DNA of 64,000 nt, from positions 36,768,974 to 36,832,973 of the forward strand of contig OX328105.1 of assembly GCA_946811185.2 (NCBI GenBank). The letters are read 5' to 3'. Position 1 is the first letter of the stretch. The number at the start of each line of letters is the position of its first letter. This DNA comes from Hippopus hippopus. Lineage: Eukaryota; Mollusca; Bivalvia; Cardiida; Cardiidae. Below are positions 48,996 through 62,668 of this stretch, piece by piece. Position numbers and translations under genes: made by a program. Under the pieces are notes generated by a model. It was not told the DNA's origin. It saw only the letters and a program-made list of their open reading frames with translations, and did no database searches.

Positions 48996-50902
48996 CGGTG
49001 GTATTTCATTTACCAGTACTTTGCACATTATTCCAAACCAATGGCTGCTTTCCTACATAACTGTTGTCGGGATAAAAACATTGTGAGTGATGAGAAATTA
49101 ATGAATCTTGTCGCAATTACTGTCATCAAACCTCGGATAATAATTGCAACAGCTGGGAAATCGAACCTGTGAATCCCTAGTTTCAAGCTTCGTACGTCAT
49201 CAACTGAGCAACCAAGCTGAGAATTATGCTGATGAAATATTTCTTTTGTAATTGATCAGATCTTAAAGGGAGCCATGTTAAAGAAAATGAAAGTTATGAG
49301 CCTGATCTGACGACTTCAACATAATTTGAGTTATATCGCAAGCACCTACTTATGCTTTATTGGAGTTTTTTTACCTGTACTTTGCTTTTAACCTTTCCCA
49401 AACCACTGTTTGCTTTCAAACGTAGATCATTTGAAACATTGTTCAACGATGAGAGAAGAATGAATTCTGTCGCCATGAACTTAAACAATCCTGAAAAAGA
49501 AAATTAGAATAGCCGGGGAATCGAACTATACAACCTTTGGTTTTATGTCTGGAACATTACTTTGCTGCTGCTTTTAGTGATGTTGGCTGAGAGAGAGAGA
49601 GATAGAGAGAGAGAGAGGATTTGATTTTGAAATATTTACTTTATTTCTGGAGGGTTGTAATGTGCGTGAAGAAATTGTAATATTTTGTAAAGAAATATGA
49701 TGTACAGTTATCTTGTGAATTGAAGGGGGGAAAAATGTGAGCGATGAGAAATGAATGAATCTTGTCGCAATGGCTGTCGTCAAACCTCGGATAAAAATTG
49801 CAACAGCTGGGGTATCGAAACTGTGAAGCCCTAATTTCGGACCTCGTACGTCATCAACTGAGCAATTAAGCAGAGAATTATGCTGATGAAGTTTTCTTTT
49901 GTAACTGATCAGATCTTAAAGGGAGCCACATTAACGAAAATGAAAGTTATGAGCCCGATCTGACGACTTCAACATAATTTGAGTTATATCGCAAGCACCT
50001 ACGTATGCGTTATTGGAGTTTCTTTTTACCGGTATCTTGCTTTTAACCTTTCCCAAACCACTGTTTGCTTTCAAACGTAGATAATTTGAAACATTGTTGA
50101 ACGATGAGAGAAGAATGAATCCTGTCGAAATGAATTTAATCCTGAAAAAGGAAATAAGATAAACCGGGGAATCGAACTATAGAAACTTGGGTTTTAAGTC
50201 TGGAACATTACTTTGCCGTTGCTTTTAGTGATATGTTTGCTAAGAGAAAGTGAGAGAGAGAGAGAGAGAGAGAGTGAGAAAGGATTTGATTTTGAAATGT
50301 TTACTTTATTTCTGGAGGGTTGTTATGTGCATGAAGAAAATGTAACATTTTGGAAAGAAAAATAATGTACAGTTATGTTGTGAATTGAAAGGGGAAAAAT
50401 GTGAGCGACGAGAAATGAGAGAATCTTGTCGCAATGACTGTCATCAAACCGCGGATAAAAATTACAAAAGCTGGGGAATCGAACCTGTGAACCCTAGTTT
50501 CAGGCTTCGCACGTCATCAACTGAGCAACCAAGCTGAGAATTATGCTGATGAAATATTTCTTTTGTAATTGATCAGATCTTAAAGGGAGCCATGTTAAAG
50601 AAAATGAAAGTTATGAGCCCGATCTGACGACTTCAACATAATTTGAGTTATATCGCAAGCACCTACTTATGCTTTATTGGAGTTTCTTTTACCTGTACTT
50701 TGCTTTTAACCTTTCCCAAACCACTGTTTGCTTTCAAACGTAGATCATTTGAAACATTGTTCAACGATGAGAGAAGAATGAATCCTATCGCAATGAACTT
50801 AAACAATCCTGAAAAAGAAAATTAGAATAGCCGGGGAATCGAACTATATAACCTTGGGTTTTAAGTCTTGAACATTACTTTGCAGTTGCTTTTAGTGATG
50901 TT

Positions 50903-50905
<3 letters not shown>
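48996..50905 (-). repeat. Triplicated SINE-pair cassettes, unit 8
   Basis: First cassette of the unit 4/5 type. The junction of alpha and beta copies in the third cassette (50531-50645) carries first-cassette words: aagctgagaatt, gatgaaatatttc, gacgacttcaacataattt. Other units have aagctaagaatt, gatgaagttttc, gacaacttgaacatacttt here. Confidence 0.85.
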
Positions 50906-50950
<45 letters not shown>

Positions 50951-51597
50951 GACAGGGAGAGTTAGAAAGAGAGAGTATTTTGATTTTGAAATGTTTACTT
51001 TATTCGTGGAGGGTTGTGATGTGCGAAAAGAAATCGTAACATTTTGTAAAGAAAAATGATGTACAGTTGTGTTGTGAATTGAAGGAAAAAAGCCTATTTT
51101 GAAGGAGGCAAGCATATCTCATGTTTAGGAATCCTTGACACAATTTGATTTTGTGAAGATGTGGTGAAAAGCAAAGAAGTATGTTGCTGAAGCCTACTTT
51201 TGAAGTTGATCGATTCTTAGGGGGGACATTGATAAGGTAAACGAAAAATATGTTTATGGGTCATGTTTGCAAGACCTTGGAGAGGAAGATCTTGCTATAA
51301 TGGGAGAAAATACTGGTGTCATATCCCCAAGCCTGTCCCCACATTATGGATACACTGGAAATGATAAGTGTGGATTTGATTGTTGTTTACTGATTTTTTT
51401 GGAAAGATTCAAAACTTAAATATAAAAAAATTGGGAAAACTGTGGACAAGCAATTGGAAATACTGTGGACTAGCTGGAAATCGAGTAAAGAAATGGAATG
51501 ATTTGAATGTAGGACAAATATGTTTTCCTGAGTGTTGAAAAGTGAACTAAAATAGTATTGAGCAAAACTGTTTAAGTTTACAGCAGTTGTGAAGCTA

Positions 51598-51890
51598 TTT
51601 AATAATTGCTTGGATGATGATGATGATTAGGTTGGTAGTGCTACTGTAGATGTTGTAGCGGAGCAAGATTTCTTTGTTAGCCAAAGCTCTTGTAACAGTC
51701 TTTCCACACCACTGGCTGGTTTTCAAAATAACTTTAGTCGATAGAATGATCGGTATTAAGCAAAGAATAAATCCTGCAACAACGAATATCATCGAACCTC
51801 GGACAGAAATTGGTACAGCTTGGGGACCGAACCTGCGACCATATAGGCTTTTAGCCATGTACTTTACCAACCAAGCAACTGGGCAAGGCA
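51598..51890 (-). repeat. Gamma SINE, unit 8
   Basis: A-box variant TTGCTTGGTTGG. Private cgaccatatagg. ttccacacc is shared with unit 9. Confidence 0.7.
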
Positions 51891-52200
51891 ATCTGAGAGA
51901 GAGAGAGAGAGAGAGAGAAGGAGTGTATTTGATTATGACATGTTTACTTTAATCCTGAAGGGTTTTTATGTGCGAGAAGAAATTAAAACATTTTGCAAAG
52001 ACAAATGATGTACAGTTGTGGATTGAAGGAAAAATAATATAAGCTTTTGGAAGGAGATAACTTTCTTTTACCAGTACTTCGCACAATATTATTCCCATTG
52101 GCACTGGCTGCATTCCTCACATAACCTCGTCGAAAGAATTATTAGGGCTGAGATAAGAATAAACCCTGTCGCAGTAACTGTCATCAATTACATAGAGCAT

Positions 52201-54217
52201 ATTCTCAGTCTAAGAGATTGTATCCTCAGTCCGTAGGTTTTATTTTCACATCGGGAGAAATATTTTCAGTCTGTATTTATTTATTCCTGGAGGGTTATGT
52301 GCGAGAAGACATTGTAACTTTTTGTAAAGAACAATGATGGAAAAAGTAAAATGTGTGAACACTATAGATTTTAATGGCCATGTGTTTAGAAATGTGCAGA
52401 AGTTAATTTTAAGGGGCTCGATATTTTCTGGACAGTTTTGGATTCAATAAAAAAAGTTATAAGCTATTTGGGAGGAGATGAGTACTTTCTTTTACCATTA
52501 TTTTGCACAATATTGTTCCCATTGGCACTTGCTGCTTTCTTTTTATGACTTCGTCAGAAGGATTATCAGCGCCGAGATAAGAAGAAACCCTGTCGCAATA
52601 ACTGTCATCAATTCCATAAAACATATTCACAGTCTTGGAGATTGTATCCTCAGTCCGCAGGTTGTACTTTCAAATGGGGAGAAATACATTTAATGCGTAA
52701 TACTGGTCCATTAGTCCTTACCATCGTCTTTAGTCTCATTTGACCCAATCTCAGTATGTACCCTGAATTCGTGAGATAAACCCTTAGGCCATGAGCTGAG
52801 TCAACAAACGCTTGAGATTCAACCAGTTCCTTATTTCTTTACTTCATTAGGCTGCACTCTTAGTCAATGAGATAAACCTTACCTGTGGAAATTATTCGAT
52901 ATGATTAACCACTTTTTGGTCCTTTGTATTTGTCTTTCTGTAAGATGTATCGTCGGTCTGTCAAATGTAAATGAAAGTCCAGACACTTGTTTTTACTTTG
53001 AATTAAACCAAATGCCGTACGTTAGCCCCTTCAGTCTGTTTGATTTACCTTTAGTCCAAGAGATGTACCTTCAGTCCGAGAAATATGTCTTCGTTTTGTT
53101 TGAGTCTTACACCTTCATCTTCGAGCTCTACATCGCTTGAAATTGCTTTTAAATAGGTCCTGAAACTGTATTTCCACCTTCCTGTGACTGCGCGAGTTAC
53201 TAAGCCTGTACCCACAGTCGGCGACTTCATACCCCCAGCGCCTAAAACCAACCCTCAGGCCGTTACAAACATACTGAGTCCTTGAGATTGTATCCTCAGT
53301 TCGTGGAATGTTTCCTCAGTCTATTTCATGTCCTCTTAGACTTTGAAATCGTACCTATAGTCAGTTGAATGTACCCCCAGGCCCTGAACCACTGGCCTCA
53401 CTCAAATGGTACCATTTGCACAGTTTGCCCATACACTCTTTTCCTGAAATATACTCTAAATCTGTTAGCTGTAAGTTCAGAGAGTATCCTTAATGTAACT
53501 TTTCTTCCAGTCTTATAACATTAGTCAGCGCGTTGAGCCGAAAATTAGCAATAAAAACCCCAAGTCTATGAGATGCACCTCAGTCACTCGAATACACCAT
53601 AAGGCCCTAAAGCTGTGTTCTATCTTAAAATTTACCCGTTTTCAATTAGACTTTATCCCTTGCCCACTTGATGTGCCTACAGTTCGAAGATGTGTCCTTT
53701 GTCCATTGGTTATTGCAATAGCCCGTTTCATGTTCTCTTAGGAATTGAGATGGTAGCCTTAGTGAGTGAGATGTATCATCAAGCTATAAACCTGTGTCGT
53801 TTCAGAGATTTTAGTCCCAACCTGTTAGCCTGACCCGCCAGTCGGTAAGATGTTCTTTTAGTTCCTTCTACTTTCTCTCAGGCGGTGAAATACATTCTAA
53901 GTTCGATGTTCCCTCAAACCTTGAAACAGTGTCCCTTCTATTATTTCAACCCAATGCCGTATGCCTGTATCTGTGGTAGGCTATATATTCTCTCAGTTCC
54001 ACACAGATATACCCTCAGTATTTACAACTATGCCCTTTCTCCTATTTTAGGTCCAGGCGATTAGCTTGTTCTATCTGCTTCCTTCATATTTCAACCCAAC
54101 TTAATTGAATGTACCCTCAGATGACGAACCCATGCCTGCACTGTTGTTTCACCGATAACTCTTTGGCCTCTACTTCTTCTTCATGATCTTAACCCTCAGT
54201 CTAAACGGTCTGAAATA
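52201..54217. repeat. Decayed ~21-bp minisatellite, unit 8
   Basis: Same motif order. Private tgcccatacac and aatatactc near 53427-53456. gagccgaaaat and ggtcctttg are shared with unit 7. Confidence 0.75.
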
Positions 54218-54242
54218 ATGTATTCAACCTCATTTCACTGTC

Positions 54243-54875
54243 ATCTCTCTCTCTCTTCTTCATTTCTCTCTCTTTTTCATTTCTCTCTCTCTCTCTCTCG
54301 CTCTCTCTCTCGCTCTCGCTATTTCTGTCTCTCTATTTCTGTCTCTCTTCACCTCTCTCTCTCAATCTCATTCTGTCTGTCTATCTCTTTCCTTCTCTGT
54401 CTTTCTCTCTTTGTCTCTTACTCTCTATCTACTCCTTTCTGAACTCTTTGTCTTACTCTCTGCTCCTCATTCTTATCTTCTCTCTACACTCTTTTCTACT
54501 GTCAGTCTCCCGCTGTCTCTCTCTCTCTCTCGCTGTCGCTCTCTATCTATCTCTCTCTCTTTCTTTCTCGCTTTCTGTCTTTCTCTCGCTCTCTATTTCT
54601 CTCTCTATCCCTCCCATTTCTCTTCCTCCTCTTCTTATATTTCTCCTCTTTCTATCTGTATCTCGCTGCCTCCTTTCACACAGTTTCTCTATCTCTGTTT
54701 TTCTCTCTCTTTCGCTATTCCACCATCTTCTGTCTCATTGTCTATCGTTCATTATTCTCTCACGTTCTCTCTGTCTGTCTTTCTGTCTCCCTTTATTCCT
54801 TTTTCCTTCCTGCAGACTTCTGTCTCTGTCCCTCTATCCATCTCTTTCGCCTTCTGTCCCTCTCTCTCTCTTTTG
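54243..54875. repeat. Polypyrimidine block, unit 8 (633 bp)
   Basis: Carries the gctctctctctcgc insertion near 54299. Confidence 0.93.
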
Positions 54876-55341
54876 GCTGACTTGATATTGCATCTTTGGT
54901 CTCCTTGTTGTGTTTCTCACGTTTATAAGACGGTATTCTCGGACTATGATGTTTATCCTTTTCCTCCAAAAATGTACTTCCTACAATAAATTTTGCTTCC
55001 TTTCCTTCATATCTTCCTCAGGCTGTATGATTGATGGTTTCTCAGTTGATATGATGCTCCCTCAGACCGTAATTTTGATTGTTATCTGCTTTTAAATACA
55101 TGTAGATTAAGAACTATGTAGAATTGTCCATTAGATCTTTTAGTATGAAATGTTAATGGTGTAACTGGCACAATTGAGACATCCTGGCAAGATCTTACAA
55201 AATTATGTAATCACCCTGTGCATGTTTTACCTTAAGAATGCCAAAAAAGCCAAGGTTCCCACTTTATGATCAGAAGCAACTTGTTGATTGAAAATAATAC
55301 ATAAACATTCACGTAAGATTCTCCATATCATATTTATGCAG

Positions 55342-55655
55342 TATTGATTCATTGATTGATTGCAGAGTGTTAAACGCCGTTTACAACATTATTTCAGTTT
55401 ATATAGCGGCGGCCAGTGCACTTATGTATTCTTTCCTGTAATTTCTTTTACCAGTATTACGCACAATATTCTTTCCAAGCCACTGGCTGCTTTCCCACAT
55501 GACAATCGTGGAAACAATGGTCAACGTTGAGAGTGGAATGAATCGTATCGCATGGAATATCAGCAATCCTCGGAAAATAATTGGCCGAACCGGGAATGAA
55601 ACCAGCGACCCCCCTGTTCTCAAGTCCTGTATGCTACCGACTGAGCTACCGAGGC
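55342..55655 (-). mobile_element. Delta SINE at unit 8/9 junction
   Basis: cacatgac/six-C subtype. A box intact. Confidence 0.78.
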
Positions 55656-55896
55656 TCGGCAATTATGCAGTAACTCCACTCCGTATAATCACAAGGTCAA
55701 TTGAGCAACTCGGGGGCATGACAGTTTTTTGATATTGTTTGTTTGTATGGTGTTTCTCGTAGTTTCAGCATATTTCTGTCATATCACGGAGGCCAGTGCA
55801 TCTACCATTGCCTTCCTGTGAGTCTTTATCCAGTGTTCCGCACAATATTATATCCACTGGCTTCTTTCTCACATACTCAACGTCATAAACATCGAT

Positions 55897-55927
<31 letters not shown>

Positions 55928-55928
55928 C

Positions 55929-56521
55929 GGTGGTATTTCATTTACCAGTACTTTGCACATTATTCCAAACCAATGGCTGCTTTCCTACATAACTGTTGTC
56001 GGGATAAAAACATTGTGAGTGATGAGAAATTAATGAATCTTGTCGCAATTACTGTCATCAAACCTCGGATAATAATTGCAACAGCTGGGAAATGGAACCT
56101 GTGAATCCCTAGTTTCAGGCTTCGTACGTTATCAACTGAGCAACCAAGCTGAGAATTATGCAGATGAAATATTTCTTTTGTAATTGATCAGATCTTAAAG
56201 GGAGCCATGTTAAAGAAAATGAAAGTTATGAGCCCGATCTGACGACTTCAACATAATTTGAGTTATATCGCAAGCACCTACTTATGCTTTATTGGAGTTT
56301 CTTTTACCTGTACTTTGCTTTTAACCTTTCCCAAACCACTGTTTGCTTTCAAACGTAGATCATTTGAAACATTGTTCAACGATGAGAGAAGAATGAATCC
56401 TGTCGCCATGAACTTAAACAATCCTGAAAAAGAAAATTAGAATAGCCGGGGAATCGAACTATACAACCTTTGGTTATATGTCTGGAACATTACTTTGCTG
56501 CTGCTTTTAGTGATGTTGGCT

Positions 56522-56556
<35 letters not shown>

Positions 56557-57188
56557 GATTTGATTTTGAAATATTTACTTTATTTCTGGAGGGTTGTAAT
56601 TTGCGTGAAGAAATTGTAACATATTGTAAAGAAATATGATGTACAGTTATCTTGTGAATTGAAGGGGGGGAAAAATGTGAGCGATGAGAAATGAATGAAT
56701 CTTGTCGCAATGGCTGTCGTCAAACCTCGGATAAAAATTGCAACAGCTGGGGTATCGAACCTGTGAAGCCCTAGTTTCGGACCTCGTACGTCACCAACTG
56801 AGCAATTAAGCAGAGAATTATGCTGATGAAGTTTTCTTTTGTAACTGATCAGATCTTAAAGGGAGCCACATTAACGAAAATGAAAGTTATGAGCCCGATC
56901 TGACGACTTCAACATAATTTGAGTTATATCGCAAGCACCTACTTATGCGTTATTGGAGTTTCTTTTTACCGGTATCTTGCTTTTAACCTTTCCCAAACCA
57001 CTGTTTGCTTTCAAACGTAGATAATTTGAAACATTGTTGAACGATGAGAGAAGAATGAATCCTGTCGCAATGAATTTAATCCTGAAAAAGGAAATAAGAT
57101 AAACCGGGGAATCGAACTATAGAACCTTGGGTTTTAAGTCTGGAACATTACTTTGCCGTTGCTTTTAGTGATATGTTTGCTGAGAGCA

Positions 57189-57229
<41 letters not shown>

Positions 57230-57587
57230 GAAAGGATTTGATTTTGAAATGTTTACTTTATTTCTGGAGGGTTGTTATGTGCATGAAGAAAATGTAACAT
57301 TTTGGAAAGAAAAATGATATACAGTTATGTTGTGAATTGAAGGGGGAAAAATGTGAGCGACGAGAAATGAATGAATCTTGTCGCAATTACTGTCATCAAA
57401 CCGCGGATAAAAATTACAAAAGCTGGGGAATCGAACCTGTGAACCCTAGTTTCAGGCTTCGCACGTCATCAACTGAGCAACCAAGCTAAGAATTATGCTG
57501 ATGAAGTTTTCTTTTGTAATTGATCAGATCTTAAAGGGAGCCATGTTAAAGAAAATGAAAGTTATGAGCCCGATCATAAACATCGAT

Positions 57588-57633
<46 letters not shown>

Positions 57634-58225
57634 GGTGGTATTTCATTTACCAGTACTTTGCACATTATTCCAAACCAATGGCTGCTTTCCTACATAACTG
57701 TTGTCGGGATAAAAACATTGTGAGTGATGAGAAATTAATGAATCTTGTCGCAATTACTGTCATCAAACCTCGGATAATAATTGCAACAGCTGGGAAATGG
57801 AACCTGTGAATCCCTAGTTTCAGGCTTCGCACGTCATCAACTGAGCAACCAAGCTGAGAATTATGCAGATGAAATATTTCTTTTGTAATTGATCGGATCT
57901 TAAAGGGAGCCATGTTAAAGAAAATGAAAGTTATGAGCCCGATCTGACGACTTCAACATACTTTGAGTTATATCGCAAGCACCTACTTATGCTTTATTGG
58001 AGTTTCTTTTACCTGTACTTTGCTTTTAACCTTTCCCAAACCACTGTTTGCTTTCAAACGTAGATCATTTGAAACATTGTTCAACGATGAGAGAAGAATG
58101 AATCCTATCGCAATGAACTTAAACAATCCTGAAAAAGAAAATTAGAACAGCCGGGGAATCGAACTATACAACCTTGGGTTTTAAGTCTGGAACATTACTT
58201 TGCAGTTGCTTTTAGTGATGTTGGC
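55929..58225 (-). repeat. SINE-pair cassettes of unit 9, with extra cassette part
   Basis: Landmark ttaaaggga occurs four times (56195, 56856, 57531, 57900) instead of three; the last step is only 369 bp. The first beta copy reads gagtttcttttacc, as in third-cassette copies, where most units have gagttttattacc or gagtttttttacc. Confidence 0.9.
57576..57945. repeat. Inserted first-cassette segment in unit 9
   Basis: At 57575/57576 the sequence jumps from gagcccgatc (third cassette) to ataaacatcgatcagcac, which normally lies just left of AG tract 1. It then runs through (AG)n, ggtggtgg and the first alpha SINE to gatcggatc, and rejoins the normal third beta copy in the shared word cccgatctgac. 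gaggtggtgg and gatcggatc match units 1-3, not unit 9's own first cassette (gacggtgg, gatcagatc). Confidence 0.9.
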
Positions 58226-58282
<57 letters not shown>

Positions 58283-58916
58283 AAGACAGAGAGAGTATTT
58301 GATTTTGAAATGTTTACTTTATTCGTGGAGGGTTGTGATGTGCGAAAAGAAATCGTAACATTTTGTAAAGAAAAATGATGTACAGTTGTGTTGTGAATTG
58401 AAGGAAAAAAGCCTATTTTGAAGGAGGCAAGCATATCTCATGTTTAGGAATCCTTGACACAATTTGATTTTGTGAAGATGTGGTGAAAAGCAAAGAAGTA
58501 TGTTGCTGAAGCCTACTTTTGAAGTTGATCGATTCTTAGGGGGGACATTGATAAGGTAAACGAAAAATATGTTTATGGGTCATGTTTGCAAGACCTTGGA
58601 GAGGAAGATCTTGCTATAATGGGAGAAAATACTGGTGTCATATCCCCAAGCCTGTCCCCACATTATGGATACACTGGAAATGATAAGTGTGGATTTGATT
58701 GTTGTTTACTGATTTTTTTGGAAAGATTCAAAACTTAAATTTAAAAAAATTGGGAAAACTGTGGACAAGCAATTGGAAATACTGTGGACTAGCTGGAAAT
58801 CGAGTAAAGAAATGGAATGATTTGAATGTAGGACAAAGATGTTTTCCTGAGTGTTGAAAAGTGAACTAAAATAGTATTGAGCAAAACTGTTTAAGTTTAC
58901 AGCAGTTGTGAAGCTA

Positions 58917-59209
58917 TTTAATAATTGCTTGGATGATGATGATGATTAGGTTGGTAGTGCTACTGTAGATGTTGTAGCGGAGCAAGATTTCTTTGTTAGC
59001 CAAAGCTCTTGTAACAGTCTTTCCACACCACTGGCTGGTTTTCAAAATAACTTTAGTCGATAGAATGATCGGTATTAAGCAAAGAATAAATCCTGCAACA
59101 ACGAATATCATCGAACCTCGGACAGAAATTGGTACAGCTTGGGGACCGAACCTGCGACCGTATAGGCTTTTAGCCATGTACTTTACCAACCAAGCTACTG
59201 GGCAAGGCA
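58917..59209 (-). repeat. Gamma SINE, unit 9
   Basis: Mosaic copy: ttccacacc as in unit 8, but aagctactggg (A box TAGCTTGGTTGG) as in units 1-4, about 170 bp apart. Confidence 0.72.
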
Positions 59210-59211
59210 AT

Positions 59212-59246
<35 letters not shown>

Positions 59247-59525
59247 AGTGTATTTGATTATGACATGTTTACTTTAATCCTGAAGGGTTTTTATGTGCGA
59301 GAAGAAATTAAAACATTTTGCAAAGACAAATGATGTACAGTTGTGGATTGAAGGAAAAATAATATAAGCTTTTGGAAGGGGATAACTTTCTTTTACCAGT
59401 ACTTCGCACAATATTATTCTCAGTGGCACTGGCTGCATTCCTCACATAACCTCGTCGAAAGAATTATGAGGGCTGAGATAAGAATAAACCCTGTCGCAGT
59501 AACTGTCATCAATTACATAGAGCAT

Positions 59526-61542
59526 ATTCTCAGTCTAAGAGATTGTATCCTCAGTCCGTAGGTTTTACTTTCACATCGGGAGAAATATTTTCAGTCTGTA
59601 TTTATTTATTCCTGGAGGGTTATGAGCGAGAAGACATTGTAACTTTTTGTAAAGAACAATGATGGAAAAAGTAAAATGTGTGAACACTATAGATTTTAAT
59701 GGCCATGTGTTTAGAAATGTGCAGAAGTTAATTTTAAGGGACTCGATATTTTCTGGACAGTTTTGGATTCAATAAAAAAAGTTATAAGCTATTTGGGAGG
59801 AGATGAGTACTTTCTTTTACCAGTACTTTGCACAATATTGTTCCCATTGGCACTTGCTGCTTTCTTTTTATGACTTCGTCAGAAGGATTATCAGCGCCGA
59901 GATAAGAAGAAACCCTGTCGCAATAACTGTCATCAATTCCATAAAACATATTCACAGTCTTGGAGATTGTATCCTCAGTCCGCAGGTTGTACTTTCAAAT
60001 GGGGAGAAATACATTTAGTGCGTAATACTGGTCCATTAGTCCTTACCATCGTCTTTAGTCTCATTTGACCCAATCTCAGTATGTACCCTGAATTCGTGAG
60101 ATAAACCCTTAGGCCATGAGCTGAGTCAACAAACGCTTGAGATTCAACCAGTTCCTTATTTCTTTACTTCATTAGGCTGCACTCTTAGTCAATGAGATAA
60201 ACCTTACCTGTGGAAATTATTCGATATGATTAACCACTTTTTGGTCCGTTGTATTTGTCTTTCTGTAAGATGTATCGTCGGTCTGTCAAATGTAAATGAA
60301 AGTCCAGACACTTGTTTTTACTTTGAATTAAACCAAATGCCGTACGTTAGCCCCTTCAGTCTGTTTGATTTACCTTTAGTCCAAGAGATGTACCTTCAGT
60401 CCGAGAAATATGTCTTCGTTTTGTTTGAGTCTTACACCTTCATCTTCGAGCTCTACATCGCTTGAAATTGCTTTTAAATAGGTCCTGAAACTGTATTTCC
60501 ACCTTCCTGTGACTGCGCGAGTTCCTAAGCCTGTACCCACAGTCGGCGACTTCATACCCCCAGCGCCTAAAACCAACCCTCAGGCCGTTACAAACATACT
60601 GAGTCCTTGAGATTGTATCCTCAGTTCGTGGAATGTTTCCTCAGTCTATTTCATGTCCTCTTAGACTTTGAAATCGTACCTATAGTCAGTTGAATGTACC
60701 CCCAGGCCCTGAACCACTGGCCTCACTCAAATGGTACCATTTGCACAGTTTGCCTATACACTCTTTTCCTGAAATGTACCCTAAATCTGTTAGCTGTAAG
60801 TTCAGAGAGTATCCTTAATGTAACTTTTCTTCCAGTCTTATAACATTAGTCAGCGCGTTGAGCCCAAAATTAGCAATAAAAACCCCAAGTCTATGAGATG
60901 CACCTCAGTCACTCGAATACACCATAAGGCCCTAAAGCTGTGTTCTATCTTAAAATTTACCCGTTTTCAATTAGACTTTATCCCTTGCCCACTTGATGTG
61001 CCTACAGTTCGAAGATGTGTCCTTTGTCCATTGGTTATTGCAATAGCCCGTTTCATGTTCTCTTAGGAATTGAGATGGTAGCCTTAGTGAGTGAGATGTA
61101 TCATCAAGCTATAAACCTGTGTCGTTTCAGAGATTTTAGTCCCAACCTGTTAGCCTGACCCGCCAGTCGGTAAGATGTTCTTTTAGTTCCTTCTACTTTC
61201 TCTCAGGCGGTGAAATACATTCTCAGTTCGATGTTCCCTCAAACCTTGAAACAGTGTCCCTTCTATTATTTCAACCCAATGCCGTATGCCTGTATCTGTG
61301 GTAGGCTATATATTCTCTCAGTTCCACACAGATATACCCTCAGTATTTACAACTATGCCCTTTCTCCTATTTTAGGTCCAGGCGATTAGCTTGTTCTATC
61401 TGCTTCCTTCATATTTCAACCCAACTTAATTGAATGTACCCTCAGATGACGAACCCATGCCTGCACTGTTGTTTCACCGATAACTCTTTGGCCTCTACTT
61501 CTTCTTCATGATCTTAACCCTCAGTCTAAACGGTCTGAAATA
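59526..61542. repeat. Decayed ~21-bp minisatellite, unit 9
   Basis: Close to units 1-3 in its left and middle part. tttaggtcc near 61373 groups its right part with units 6 and 8. Confidence 0.75.
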
Positions 61543-61567
61543 ATGTATTCAACCTCATTTCACTGTC

Positions 61568-62202
61568 ATCTCTCTCTCTCTTCTTCATTTCTCTCTCTTT
61601 TTCATTTCTCTCTCTCTCTCTCTCGCTCTCTCTCTCGCTCTCGCTATTTCTGTCTCTCTATTTCTGTCTCTCTTCACCTCTCTCTCTCAATCTCATTCTG
61701 TCTGTCTATCTCTTTCCTTCTCTGTCTTTCTCTCTTTGTCTCTTACTCTCTATCTACTCCTTTCTGAACTCTTTGTCTTACTCTCTGCTCCTCATTCTTA
61801 TCTTCTCTCTACACTCTTTTCTACTGTCAGTCTCCCGCTGTCTCTCTCTCTCTCTCTCGCTGTCGATCTCTATCTATCTCTCTCTCTTTCTTTCTCGCTT
61901 TCTGTCTTTCTCTCGCTCTCTATTTCTCTCTCTATCCCTCCCATTTCTCTTCCTCCTCTTCTTATATTTCTCCTCTTTCTATCTGTATCTCGCTGCCTCC
62001 TTTCACACAGTTTCTCTATCTCTGTTTTTCTCTCTCTTTCGCTATTCCACCATCTTCTGTCTCATTGTCTATCGTTCATTATTCTCTCACGTTCTCTCTG
62101 TCTGTCTTTCTGTCTCCCTTTATTCCTTTTTCCTTCCTGCAGACTTCTGTCTCTGTCCCTCTATCCATCTCTTTCGCCTTCTGTCCCTCTCTCTCTCTTT
62201 TG
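61568..62202. repeat. Polypyrimidine block, unit 9 (635 bp)
   Basis: Carries the gctctctctctcgc insertion and a private gtcgatctc change near 61862. Confidence 0.93.
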
Positions 62203-62668
62203 GCTGACTTGATATTGCATCTTTGGTCTCCTTGTTGTGTTTCTCACGTTTATAAGACGGTATTCTCGGACTATGATGTTTATCCTTTTCCTCCAAAAAT
62301 GTACTTCCTACAATAAATTTTGCTTCCTTTCCTTCATATCTTCCTCAAGCTGTATGATTAATGGTTTCTCAGTTGATATGATGCTCCCTCAGACCGTAAT
62401 TTTGAGTGTTATCTGCTTTTAAATACATGTAGATTAAGAACTATGTAGAATTGTCCATTAGATCTTTTAGTATGAAATGTTAATGGTGTAACTGGCACAA
62501 TTGAGACATCCTGGCAAGATCTTACAAAATTATGTAATCACCCTGTGCATGTTTTACCTTAAGAATGCCGAAAAAGCCAAGGTTCCCACTTTATGATCAG
62601 AAGCAACTTGTTTATTAAAAATAATACATAAACATTCACGTAAGATTCTCCATATCATATTTATGCAG

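Larger units (their letters stand above)
48719..55652. repeat. Macrosatellite unit 8 (6934 bp, shortest)
   Basis: Shortest complete unit. Left cassette is of the tttcaagcttcg/gcctgatctg type of units 4 and 5. The third cassette carries a patch of first-cassette sequence (50531-50645). The middle shares gagccgaaaat with unit 7 and ttccacacc with unit 9. The right end groups with units 1, 2 and 7. No gene is recognised. Confidence 0.97.
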
